A stretch of 52,140 nucleotides of DNA, from the IMG/VR virus record IMGVR_UViG_3300023181_000001, positions 94,509-146,648 of that record; one strand, given 5' to 3'. Numbering within the stretch: position 1 is the stretch's first letter; the number at the start of each line of letters is the position of its first letter. Below are positions 14,020 to 22,500 of the stretch, one piece after another. The notes under the pieces were generated by a model. The model worked only from the letters and a program-made list of their open reading frames with translations, was not told the DNA's origin and ran no database searches. The stretch is from a virus. The translations under genes were made by a program, and so were the position numbers.

Positions 14020-14175
14020 CTAAGCGTCTTTTAATTCAGACCATTTATTATAAAAGTTAACTTCTAGATTTCTTAGTTCAATATCCTCCATTTCAGATAA
14101 GCCAAATAAACTTTTCTGATTTTTTAATTCTTCTAATTTATCGTGGATTTTCCACACTTCTTCCTTTGTTACCAT
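14020..14175 (-). CDS. Small helical protein, 51 aa
   Basis: Found by hand: ATG 14175 to TAG 14020. It is predicted helical (EEVWKIHDKLEELKNQKSL, then EDIELRNLEVNFYNKW) with coiled-coil potential. Its first 38 bases overlap the end of the signal-peptide gene in another frame, so confidence is moderate. The function is unknown. Confidence 0.55.
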   Translation of the reverse strand: MVTKEEVWKIHDKLEELKNQKSLFGLSEMEDIELRNLEVNFYNKWSELKDA

Positions 14176-14419
14176 CTTCTGTATAATTAATTGGTTCTAT
14201 GTCTTGTTCGTTTTTCTTTTCTATGATTACTTCGGGGATTAAGTTTCTAATGCCTAACTCATTCGTTTTATAGATTTCTGTTTTGTACTCTGTCTCTATA
14301 ACTATTTGGCTTGGTACTAACTGTTGTATCCCTATTTCGTTTGTTTGGAATATTTCTAATTCTTTTTCTTGTGCCGAAATTAAAATTGGAAAGAGTAAAA
14401 ATAGTATTAAGTTTTTCAT
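14138..14419 (-). CDS. Secreted or periplasmic small protein with tandem repeat
   Basis: This 93-aa protein begins with a Sec signal peptide (MKNLILFLLFPILISAQ, cleavage likely after SA or SAQ). The mature part is two imperfect copies of about 20 residues, EIFQTNEIGIQQLVPSQIVI and EIYKTNELGIRNLIPEVIIE, then a polar tail. It should leave the cytoplasm. The repeat looks like a strand-turn motif that could stack or bind a surface partner. It is coupled (ATGA) to the upstream methyltransferase-like gene and belongs to a group of exported products here. No family is recognised. Confidence 0.7.
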   Translation of the reverse strand: MKNLILFLLFPILISAQEKELEIFQTNEIGIQQLVPSQIVIETEYKTEIYKTNELGIRNLIPEVIIEKKNEQDIEPINYTEDGNKGRSVENPR

Positions 14420-15030
14420 TTGTTTATTTTATAAAATTCTTCTGCAAATCCTTGACTGCATAAACTCCTAAAGTCTGAATCATTTTTTATATTTTCTTTG
14501 AAAGGATAAAACTCATCTAAGTAATTTATTGCACTTTTATGTAGGAATGCTAAAGACGGTTTATGTCTTCCTGGCCTCACATATAAATTTTCATTCTTCG
14601 AAACGTCTTCCCACTTTTTAAACTTCTTTTCGGGCATTTTAAAATCTCCCCACAAAGCTGTCTTTTTAGTGTAAGGGCTTCCAAATTCCCAAGGCTGGTA
14701 AACATCTTTAGGCTTACCTAGAATATCTTTGAGCTTTCCATTATAAGGGTTTTCTAGGAGCCACCATTCAGGTTTCACTTCTTCGATTATTCTTAGGCAG
14801 TGGTTGACTAAAAACATTCCTTTTTCTAAATCATTTTCTTTGTGAAAGCCTTTGGCCGTTGAAAACTCTTTGCATACTGGATTGCATATTACTCCATGTA
14901 TTTTTAAATCTGTTTTGAAGTTTTCTACACCGATTTTCTCGCCAATTAAGATAACATTATAATCAGAGTCTTTTTGGTAGAAATAACTGTCCGAGCCTAT
15001 ATCAGCACAAAGGTGTAGAATATTTTTCAT
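14416..15030 (-). CDS. C5-cytosine methyltransferase-like protein
   Basis: This 204-aa protein looks like a compact phage relative of C5-cytosine DNA methyltransferases. The SAM-binding loop is CADIGSDSY (residues 8-16). The catalytic-loop equivalent is NPVCKEFSTA with Cys53, in place of the canonical PPCQ. The ENP motif is at residues 93-95, and SPYTKKTALWGDF and RPGRHKPSLAFLHKSA follow. The usual target-recognition region and motif IX-X end are reduced, so it may modify DNA or RNA with limited specificity, or act on nucleotides. It is one of two such enzymes in the window; the other, at 25072-26013, is canonical. The fold is likely; the substrate is not known. Confidence 0.72.
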   Translation of the reverse strand: MKNILHLCADIGSDSYFYQKDSDYNVILIGEKIGVENFKTDLKIHGVICNPVCKEFSTAKGFHKENDLEKGMFLVNHCLRIIEEVKPEWWLLENPYNGKLKDILGKPKDVYQPWEFGSPYTKKTALWGDFKMPEKKFKKWEDVSKNENLYVRPGRHKPSLAFLHKSAINYLDEFYPFKENIKNDSDFRSLCSQGFAEEFYKINK

Positions 15031-15398
15031 TTGACTAATTTTAATCCTTCATTAATCCCGAATTCTAAAGCATCTTCATATACTTTCCAATTATTACGTT
15101 CATCATACGTCCAGCTAGCCTCCCATGTGGCGTCGAATTTTATACCTCCGTCCTTTGGATCATAATCTCTATGAACTCCTATATAAATATCATGAACTTC
15201 TCTTAACCACTTTTTTATTAACTCTAAGCTTGGTGCGGGATATCTTGAATATTGAGTAACACTTTCTTGGTAGCCTTGAAATGTATAATCTAGTTCACCA
15301 AAACAATCATAAAACTTATCATCTGATTCTATCCAATTAAATCCCTTTTCAACAGCTAATTTTACTGTTTCAAAACTTGCTATTTTAAGTTCTTTCAT
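15027..15398 (-). CDS. Conserved Bacteroidota phage small protein (WLR family)
   Basis: This is a 123-aa protein from ATG 15398; an in-frame TTG at 15416 is less likely. It shares the layout of the gene at 3888-4235: VEKGF near the start, LELIKKWLREVHDIYIGVHR in the centre, an aromatic WEASW strand, and a YEDALEFGINEGLK end. The copies are diverged, which suggests an old duplication or two separate acquisitions. It lies 14 bases after a TAGATTTG promoter-like box. The function is unknown. Confidence 0.72.
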   Translation of the reverse strand: MKELKIASFETVKLAVEKGFNWIESDDKFYDCFGELDYTFQGYQESVTQYSRYPAPSLELIKKWLREVHDIYIGVHRDYDPKDGGIKFDATWEASWTYDERNNWKVYEDALEFGINEGLKLVK

Positions 15399-15413
15399 TA
15401 TCTTATTTTTCTT

Positions 15414-15421
15414 CAAATCTA
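15414..15421 (-). promoter_or_regulatory. Candidate -7 promoter box (TAGATTTG)
   Basis: A TAnnTTTG match lies in the 56-base gap between the T9SS-type gene and the gene starting at 15398, giving a leader of about 15 bases. Sequence context is A/T-rich with no clear -33 element. Confidence 0.35.
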
Positions 15422-15454
15422 CGCAATATTTTTGAGTCTAATTATTTTTTAACT

Positions 15455-17506
15455 TTATTTTAGCAAAATCTTTTTTGAGAATGTCTTTCCATCAACATCC
15501 AATTTCACTATTACACAATCAGCTTCGATTCTTTCCGTTTTGAAGTTAGTGTTATTGGCAGTCTGATTATATAGCAATTTTCCCGATAAATCATAAACTT
15601 CTATTGATTTTACTGTTTCTTTACTATTTACTGTAATTATGTTATTTGAAGCATAGATATTACATTCTAGTTTGCTTTCTTTTACGGTCAAACTACTATT
15701 TAAGTATTTTAAAACAAACCTCTCTTTAAAATTTCCCACCGAAGTACTGAAAGCGTAAGAAGAGTTTTTTAAGTTGTGAACTAAGTTTAAAACTTTGTCT
15801 TCCAAGTAAATATCTTGATTATCAAAAACTCCTTCAAAACTACCTAAAGAAATATTGAAACCTCCTTGTGTTGCAGCCGAATATCCTAATTTAACTTCGT
15901 CTGTGTCTTGAAAAACAGCCTTTCCTTGGATTGCCAATTCCTTATTGTCTAAAATAGAGTATAAATAACTTCCTGAACTTTTTGTTTTTCCGTCATACAA
16001 GTTGTCAAACCCGTCATTTGCTTCTGCTAGATACCCTAAAAGAATTTGAGAGAATCTAGTATTTTCAGAGTTTACAAGATTCAGCCATAATCTTCCTTCT
16101 TGACCATTCCTAAAAAACTGCGTGTTTGTACTGCCTAAAGTTCTCATTGAATTATTAAAAACGATTTCTGAACTTGTAGCAGTCTCTACAAAGAATCCCT
16201 GTCCTGAACCAATATATCCATTAGGCGTTTCTCCTGCTCCTGTAGCTGTTCCTCCTGTCAGATTAAAACAAGCATAGTCTGCACTATTATAACTGTAATT
16301 GCCCTCTGAATTAGGAATACTGCTCACTGGAGTGTTGTGCGTCCAAAAATATAAAGTTCCCACAGAATTTTGCAAGATAAATTTTCTAGCGTCTAAAGAA
16401 CTCGGATAAGGATTTCCTAAAAGTGCCAAACCTGTAGATGTTGTTACTTTTGCCACGCCATTATTTAAGACTCCCGAGAAAGTGGCTGAAAATACTTCGG
16501 GCGTTCCTGAAATTGTAAAGGTCTGAGGGGCTCTTACTATATATCCCAAGGCTTTCTGCATTACTTCATTACCTGACGGAATTACCTGCCAGCTTTGATT
16601 GGCGGAGTTCCATTTAAAATACTTATCTGATAAAGTTAGAGGCGATAGATTGAAAAGAGTCTGATTTGCAACAGGAGAAGACCAATAAGTGTAATCATAT
16701 CTTGTCATAGGTTTTGCTGTTCTTTTTACTATGGCATTGCCTAAATTAATGGAATAGTCGTTCACTTGAATAAGATTTCCTCCGTTATTGACTGTTAGAC
16801 TGCCGTAGTTTTTAACAGAGTTTGTAACTGAAATTGTAATGCCTGTATTCACAGTTAATGATTTTCCCGTATTGATCGTTAGGGAACAGCATCTGAATCC
16901 TAAACCTGAAAAGTCCTCTGCTATGATAGCTGTCTTGTCTGTTGGTGTAGTAGGGTTCTGTCCGTTATACCAGCCTAAAACTCCATTTACTGTCTTCCAA
17001 GTGGCTGTGTTGTTTTGATCTGTAGAACATTGGTTTCCGCAGTTTATTGTATTTGGACTGACACAAGGGTTTGTAATTTGCTGGCTGGCACAGATTGACT
17101 GTGGGATATTATTCAAGCCATTAATATTTCCCCCACTGCTGATATAGTTACCAGAGTTATTTGAAGTAACATCGCCTGATTGAATATTGATATTGGAAGA
17201 AGAATATATACAACAGTTACCATTCATTTCAAATTTGATCCCGCTGTTTATATTCCCATTTACAATGAGTTTGTTATTGCCCATCATAATGATTCTACCA
17301 TTATTACCTAACCTAGAAAGATTGCCGTTTATTGTAAGGTTTGCTCCTTCTACTAAGGTTAGTGTGTTGTCTAGTTTAAGCTCACTAGGATGCGTGTAAG
17401 TGTTGGAAAGTGTTGTGGGTTGGCTTACAGTGTTTTGTTGTGGTGTGGGATTAAATTGCCCGAAAGAAAGTGTCGTAATAAGTAATGCTCCTAATAGTGT
17501 TTTCAT
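15455..17506 (-). CDS. T9SS-exported surface protein (host-like adhesin)
   Basis: This 683-aa protein should cross the inner membrane by Sec and then the outer membrane by the type IX secretion system of Bacteroidota. Residues 1-16 are a signal peptide (MKTLLGALLITTLSFG). The middle has a parallel-beta-helix-like run of short NG/GN strands (about 35-130, 195-250) and a flavobacterial surface-protein segment containing YTYWSSPVANQT and LLGNPYPSSLDA. The last 76 residues (about 608-683) form a type A sorting domain, ending in IEVYDLSGKLLYNQT and GKTFSKKILLK. Such cargo is attached to or released from the host surface. It is not a virion-type protein and looks acquired from a host. Receptor masking or superinfection exclusion is plausible but unproven. 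It starts one base before the next gene's stop. Confidence 0.85.
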   Translation of the reverse strand: MKTLLGALLITTLSFGQFNPTPQQNTVSQPTTLSNTYTHPSELKLDNTLTLVEGANLTINGNLSRLGNNGRIIMMGNNKLIVNGNINSGIKFEMNGNCCIYSSSNINIQSGDVTSNNSGNYISSGGNINGLNNIPQSICASQQITNPCVSPNTINCGNQCSTDQNNTATWKTVNGVLGWYNGQNPTTPTDKTAIIAEDFSGLGFRCCSLTINTGKSLTVNTGITISVTNSVKNYGSLTVNNGGNLIQVNDYSINLGNAIVKRTAKPMTRYDYTYWSSPVANQTLFNLSPLTLSDKYFKWNSANQSWQVIPSGNEVMQKALGYIVRAPQTFTISGTPEVFSATFSGVLNNGVAKVTTSTGLALLGNPYPSSLDARKFILQNSVGTLYFWTHNTPVSSIPNSEGNYSYNSADYACFNLTGGTATGAGETPNGYIGSGQGFFVETATSSEIVFNNSMRTLGSTNTQFFRNGQEGRLWLNLVNSENTRFSQILLGYLAEANDGFDNLYDGKTKSSGSYLYSILDNKELAIQGKAVFQDTDEVKLGYSAATQGGFNISLGSFEGVFDNQDIYLEDKVLNLVHNLKNSSYAFSTSVGNFKERFVLKYLNSSLTVKESKLECNIYASNNIITVNSKETVKSIEVYDLSGKLLYNQTANNTNFKTERIEADCVIVKLDVDGKTFSKKILLK

Positions 17507-17752
17507 TTATTTTATGTTTGTTAGTGGGTAAGCTGTTAGTATTGATTCTTTGTCTATGTCATAATCTTCTTGTCCTTCTCCCGTGAATATTATTTCGGCC
17601 GATTCACTAGCGCATTTTAGAGCTTGCTCTACATGGTATTTGGCGAATTCAATGATTGAATCTAATATATCTTGGTCTTCAATGTTATCAATTACATCTC
17701 TCAATGGATACCCTTCTACACCTTCTTTTAAAAAGTATTCTGCTGTTTTCAT
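17507..17752 (-). CDS. Small conserved Bacteroidota protein, 81 aa
   Basis: This 81-aa acidic protein reads EYFLKEGVEGYPLRDVIDN and FAKYHVEQALKCASESAE, ending ILTAYPLTNIK. The FAKYHVEQALK and YPLTNIK blocks resemble a short family common in Bacteroidota phages and prophages. Its stop abuts the start of the T9SS-type gene, so the two are probably on one message. The function is unknown. Confidence 0.72.
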   Translation of the reverse strand: MKTAEYFLKEGVEGYPLRDVIDNIEDQDILDSIIEFAKYHVEQALKCASESAEIIFTGEGQEDYDIDKESILTAYPLTNIK

Positions 17753-17766
17753 TTGTTTCTTTTGTG

Positions 17767-17949
17767 TTAATTATTTAAAATGTCGAAATTTTCTAAGTCT
17801 GTGGATTCTATAATAAATTTTCCAAACCCCATATCAACTTTGAAATATATTTTTGACTTTGTGATTTTTGTATATTCAAATTCATATCCAATATAAGGTT
17901 CTAACCAAGTATCATAAGCGTTATTATTTACTTTTGCCAAATTCATCAT
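17767..17949 (-). CDS. Small protein, 60 aa, beta-rich
   Basis: This 60-aa protein begins with two adjacent methionine codons; either could start it. It has alternating aromatic and hydrophobic residues (YEFEYTKITKSKIYFKVDM), consistent with a small beta barrel. Spacing of a few bases to each neighbour supports it as a real gene. The function is unknown. Confidence 0.62.
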   Translation of the reverse strand: MMNLAKVNNNAYDTWLEPYIGYEFEYTKITKSKIYFKVDMGFGKFIIESTDLENFDILNN

Positions 17950-17953
17950 AGCT

Positions 17954-18484
17954 TTAAATTTTTGATTTATCTATTGCCAAACCTCTTTCAATTAATCCGT
18001 GTACGTCGAAATGCCATTCGTAAAGCTTTTCAAACATCTGTAATTGATTTTTTACTGAATACGTTGTTACTGGTTTAAATTCATAATCACAAACATTTAC
18101 AGTAAAACTTTTTTGTAGTTCGTCAAATCTAAAAACGATGTATTTGGCTTTCTCGAAAAATGGTGTTGAATGCATTGAAAGGGTTTCGAATTTATCATCA
18201 TTTATAACTGTTAAATGATTTTTTTCGTAATTATCTCCTAAAGAAATCTTCGCTAACTCAATAATCGGAATTATCTCTTTTCCATTATGCTCAATTTCTT
18301 GTGTAAGCATTGATAATGGATAAAGCAAAGGTTTGTAAGCAGGTTCATCTAAAACATACATAATGTCTATATGTTCATCATCTGTTTTATTCGCAGTCAT
18401 TATAGGATGACTGATTTTGCCGCATCTTATTTTTAAATCGTAAGACAAATACCCCGATATTTCTTTTAATGATAACTGTTCCAT
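17954..18484 (-). CDS. Conserved Bacteroidota phage protein, 176 aa
   Basis: This 176-aa protein has a layout seen in Bacteroidota phage proteins of unknown role: YLSYDLKIRC at the start, a KPLLYPLSMLTQEIEHNGK segment, and an EWHFDVHGLIERGLAIDK end. No signal peptide or catalytic motif is seen. It is first behind a TATATTTG promoter-like box and directly after a hairpin terminator, so it should head a separate unit covering the T9SS-type gene. Confidence 0.75.
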   Translation of the reverse strand: MEQLSLKEISGYLSYDLKIRCGKISHPIMTANKTDDEHIDIMYVLDEPAYKPLLYPLSMLTQEIEHNGKEIIPIIELAKISLGDNYEKNHLTVINDDKFETLSMHSTPFFEKAKYIVFRFDELQKSFTVNVCDYEFKPVTTYSVKNQLQMFEKLYEWHFDVHGLIERGLAIDKSKI

Positions 18485-18507
18485 TTTTTATTTTAATTTT
18501 GTTGAGG

Positions 18508-18515
18508 CAAATATA
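18508..18515 (-). promoter_or_regulatory. Candidate -7 promoter box (TATATTTG)
   Basis: An exact TAnnTTTG match lies 23 bases before the ATG at 18484 and about 40 bases after the terminator hairpin. TTTG sequences lie 12 and 24 bases upstream, neither at the ideal spacing. The terminator-promoter-gene order makes a real transcription boundary here likely. Confidence 0.48.
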
Positions 18516-18556
18516 TGAAGTTTAATTCAAAATAAAAGCCAAAGGTTTGTTAAATT

Positions 18557-18591
18557 AAAAAATCCCTTTGATATTTAGTCTCGGGGATTTT
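18557..18591 (-). terminator. Hairpin terminator after the 51-aa gene
   Basis: On the minus-strand transcript AAAATCCC (18591-18584) and GGGATTTT (18566-18559) form a perfect 8-bp stem with a 17-base loop. The descending arm runs straight into two more T, giving six in a row, the usual rho-independent layout. It begins five bases after the 51-aa gene's stop at 18596 and would close the long virion transcript. Confidence 0.62.
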
Positions 18592-18595
18592 CGTT

Positions 18596-18751
18596 TTAGG
18601 CGTTTAGTTCATTAATTTGGGCTTGTAATTTTGCAAACATTGTGGCTACGTCTTCGCCGTCTTTGATAGGTTCGGCTAGCTGGTCTTTAGGTAGTGTTAG
18701 AGCGTTTAATTGTGCTACTAAGTTAAACCAATAAAATTTAATCTTGTTCAT
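18596..18751 (-). CDS. Small protein, 51 aa
   Basis: Found by hand: ATG 18751 to TAA 18596. It reads MNKIKFYWFNLVAQLNALTL, then a polar loop and a helix TMFAKLQAQINELNA. It is the last gene before the terminator and has no recognisable family. The codon use is somewhat less AT-biased (GCC, GAC, GGC) than in neighbouring small genes. Confidence 0.6.
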   Translation of the reverse strand: MNKIKFYWFNLVAQLNALTLPKDQLAEPIKDGEDVATMFAKLQAQINELNA

Positions 18752-18775
18752 TTTTGTTTATTTAAGTGTTTGTGG

Positions 18776-19522
18776 TTAATCTGTTATTTCTACCTTGTAA
18801 TTGTAAAGGGCTTCGTAGACTCTTGGGTCAATCAAATCTTTCCATTTGTCGGCAAGATTTTTGATGTGTGTTTCTTTAATTTTCTTATACGTTTCCCAAG
18901 CTTCTTCAGGAGTGTCAAAATATCCTGGAAAATCTTGATTTATTTTTAGGGGATAGCTTATTTGAAACCTTCTTTTCTTTGTGTTTTTGTAAACGCCCGT
19001 AGGATATAATCTACCTCTCTTTTGTATTTTTCTAAAAATCATATTTATTTCATGAGGTACAAATGCACAAGTTTCAGGAGAATAAATCTTATTTCCTTTA
19101 ATTAAAATATCTTTGTCTATTTCAAATCCTTGAACGTTGTTATCCTCAAACCATTGTGCAAAGTTTTGAAAGTTATGCCATTCTTCACAAACGGATACGT
19201 TATTGTATGTTGGAAATTCAAAAGACTCCTTTTTACCGTAGCATCTTTTAATTATACCCTTCCACGTTTGACTAATATTTAGATTCTTGGTAAACCCATA
19301 TTTACCTACCCCTTGAAACCCTACTCCCGCTATACTTCTAAAATTAGGGTTTTTTATACTTCCATTTTTAATATGCACAAAGTGTATATTCTTTAAAATT
19401 GTACCGTCATCAAATCTGACATCACAATCTTTACTTGTGCTATAGGCTATGATTTCTAAGTCACCTTGATTTGTAGTATACCTTTGACCGACCCTATCAG
19501 TCCTTCTTTCATTACTCCTCAT
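18776..19522 (-). CDS. Homing-endonuclease-like protein with AP2-type end
   Basis: This 248-aa protein has the architecture of a family scattered through phages: an N-terminal segment (GQRYTTNQGDLEIIAY, VRFDDGTILKNIH), then ISQTWKGIIKRCYG, VSVCEEWHNFQNFAQWFEDN, the LDKDIL-type block EIDKDILIKGNKIYSPETC and FVPHEINMIFRK, and a C-terminal AP2-like unit (PTGVYKNTKKRRFQISYP, then GYFDTPEEAWETYKK). The central part is HNH-like in layout, but a canonical HNH triad is not clear. It is likely a mobile homing gene. It overlaps the end of the 1852-aa gene by 11 bases, so insertion was precise or the C-terminus of that gene was re-formed. It looks intact. Confidence 0.68.
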   Translation of the reverse strand: MRSNERRTDRVGQRYTTNQGDLEIIAYSTSKDCDVRFDDGTILKNIHFVHIKNGSIKNPNFRSIAGVGFQGVGKYGFTKNLNISQTWKGIIKRCYGKKESFEFPTYNNVSVCEEWHNFQNFAQWFEDNNVQGFEIDKDILIKGNKIYSPETCAFVPHEINMIFRKIQKRGRLYPTGVYKNTKKRRFQISYPLKINQDFPGYFDTPEEAWETYKKIKETHIKNLADKWKDLIDPRVYEALYNYKVEITD

Positions 19523-22500
19523 TTTCTACTAAATTAGTTGCCCATGCCCACCCAAATATATTTTTCTTATCTGGACTGAGGTTAAAATAAGCATATGTAT
19601 TTCTCGCCTCTTCAAAGTTTTTAAATCTGTTGTAGTCTTTTATAAATGGTAAATTTTTAGAAGCCCATCTATACTGTTTTGAATCACCTGCAAAACTTCC
19701 TTGTGAAATAATATCTGTACTAAATAAATCGGTATTTAATAAGTCTTCTAACTTTCTTTTTGCAATAAGTGGGTCTGCTGACATCTCCTGTAACTGTAAA
19801 GGAAGAGCTACTGTACTTGATACTTGTTCAACCGCTGTTCTAGTTAAAAAATAATTAGCCATTGTCAAAATGTATGCTGGATCGTCATCGTCGTCGACTG
19901 CATTTGCTAATAATATCGCAGCTAATGCTAAAATATTGGCTATCGACAATTCAACAATAGTTCTTCTCAAATTTCTTTTTGAAACTTCATCCGTCATGTA
20001 TTCTTGCCAAATTCTCTTAATATCTTTAGGTTTTAATATATTCTTAGCAAGGTCATTTATCATATTGGCTGTAGTTCGCCAGTTGCCCTCCTGAAAACTG
20101 CCCTCAGAAATATTGTAATGGCGATTTTTGGTTTTCAGCTGTATAGAAATCAAAAACCAGTTAGCATGAAGTAGTAGAAAATTCGATCTAGCATCACGGC
20201 TTGCTATACTGCGTTGCTGGGATGGTATTTGACTGTCTACACGTTGCATTGCAGATGCAGTTCTAGTTGATATTGCCTCCAAAATCAAGTCTGTCTTGGC
20301 AACCGCTTCCTCTTCGCTAATATTTAACTGCTCAGAAATCCTAGTATAATTTGGTGCAATCACCCCATCTTTTACAGGAATTAAGTCTTTGAATAAAGGT
20401 TGTTTCTCCCAAAGTAATCTGTCATCTTTTCCATTATTAATTTCTTTGAATTGTCTGTATGTGACTACCTCGTTTCCATACACTCTGTAATCGTACATGA
20501 CTGACAACAGGACAGTCGTTGTTACTGGATAGTTGCCAATCGAATGGAGTCCCGAAGATGCTTTCAAAAGTCCTCTCCCTGCCCTACCTATGTAAGAGTT
20601 TTCAAACCTTTCTGTAAGGTTATATAAACCAAATCTTTCTCCGTAAACTCCTATCTCGGATTTTCCATTGTATTTCATCACCTCGCCAATCATTTGGGAA
20701 CCTTTCCTCGCAAATTCTTTCTGTGCCTCCTTGTAAGCCGTTCTGTCCAAAACTTCCCCCACAGCCACTTCTAAAAATTCTTGTGTCTTTCCTTGTAGGG
20801 CTGAAGTCAAAGGTACTGTCACACCCGCTAAATTTGAAAATCTTACCCAGCTGTTGAAAGTTCTTGCCAGTTTTCCTAAATCTACTTTTTTCCCTAAAAC
20901 TGTTACTTCTTGGCTGAATGTTTCTTTTACGCCATAGAAATTTGATTTTAGAAACGAGTTGAACATTTTATAGGTGTTTGTTGCCTCCGCTTTTTTGCCT
21001 GGATAATCTCTTTCTTTTGACAATATGAAATCTTCCAATACCAGCATATCTGAGATATTTTCTCTTCTTGCTTTGTATAATGCTGACTGTTGGTTGAACA
21101 TTGAGTAAGACAATAAAAGTTCGTCTGTTACATCTGTTTGGTCTTTTAGTTTTCTTACCCCGTAAGTCGGTACTGATAAAAGTGAATCTCCTTTTTTGGC
21201 GAGATTTCCTGATACATCCTGTCCTAAATCTGCTTCATCTTCTCTGATACCTGTCATATCTGAGGCGATTTCTTTTAGGGATTTTAGTTTATTTGAGCCG
21301 TCTGTTAATCTTCTTGTCGCGCTCCTTAAAAACTGCGGTAATTGGTATCTGTCATGTGTTGCTTGGATGCCATAATTTTCCAAGCTTTGATCGTTGTATT
21401 CTAGAAGTATTTTTCTTGCTTCGAACTCTTGAACGTTTTGCGTGGCGTTTCCTTGCTCGTCTATTCCATATCTTTGGTAGTATTCATCATTCCTTACAGA
21501 GTTTTTATAGGCTTCTGTGTATTGGTCTCTTTGCGCGTCACGATTTTCAATCCATTTAGGGTTTACATTTGCCATTGCGTCATAATAGCTCCAACTTGGT
21601 TTTACTTCTACTATACCGCTTTCAATAAAATCTAAAACTGCTCCCGATTGGTTTTCAGAGACATTTCTTTTTAGTTCTTCATAGGCTTCTGTAAATCCTT
21701 GCGGTTCTGTTCTTTTATAATACGGCAAAAGTTTTCTTCTGGCAAATTCTGATAAGACGTTATCATAGTCTGTTCTTCCATCAGTTAAGTTCCTTAAAAA
21801 ATCAGTCATTATGACAGACTCTCCTTTTTGTAACCTTTGTAAGTTTCTTCTCAGGGATTCTATACTGCTTCTGCCATTTGAAGTTACGTGTTTTAATATA
21901 AAATCAATTTCTTGGGGACTGTTTGAAGTGATTCCATTAGACTCTAAATCTTTTCTGTAGCTTTCATTAACTGTTGAAACTGATTGAATTTCCGTTGTTT
22001 CTTGTTCTTCTAGGATGTTTCTTGCCTCGGCGGTCTGAACTTCTAAAATAGATTGGGCATCCCTGACAGCTGACATTTCTATGTCATTCATATCAAATAC
22101 GTCTACCTCCGAAGGATTTGACATACTTTTATTTCCGCGAATTATTGTAGAGATTATTGACTGTTGTTCCCTAATGTTTTGTGCAAATTCTAAAGCTTCG
22201 GGCGAACCCACCTCCAAAAGTCTTGCCACCAAAGAGTTATTAGGATCAAAATTATCCCAGAAATCTTGAGTGAATGCGGTTGTTGCATTGTTATTTAAGA
22301 AGTCGAATTTTTCTTGCTCTGTACTTAAGCTATTTAATTCGTCTAAAAACTTCTGAGGGATTCCTTGTGAGTTTGAATTGGCTTTATAGAATTCTGAATT
22401 TAGAAGCATCAGGTTTTGCAATCCTACGACTTTTTGAGCTTCTGAAAAATCTAAATCCGATAAGTCTTCTGAGGCATCTAAAAAGTAAGTGAATTTCTTT

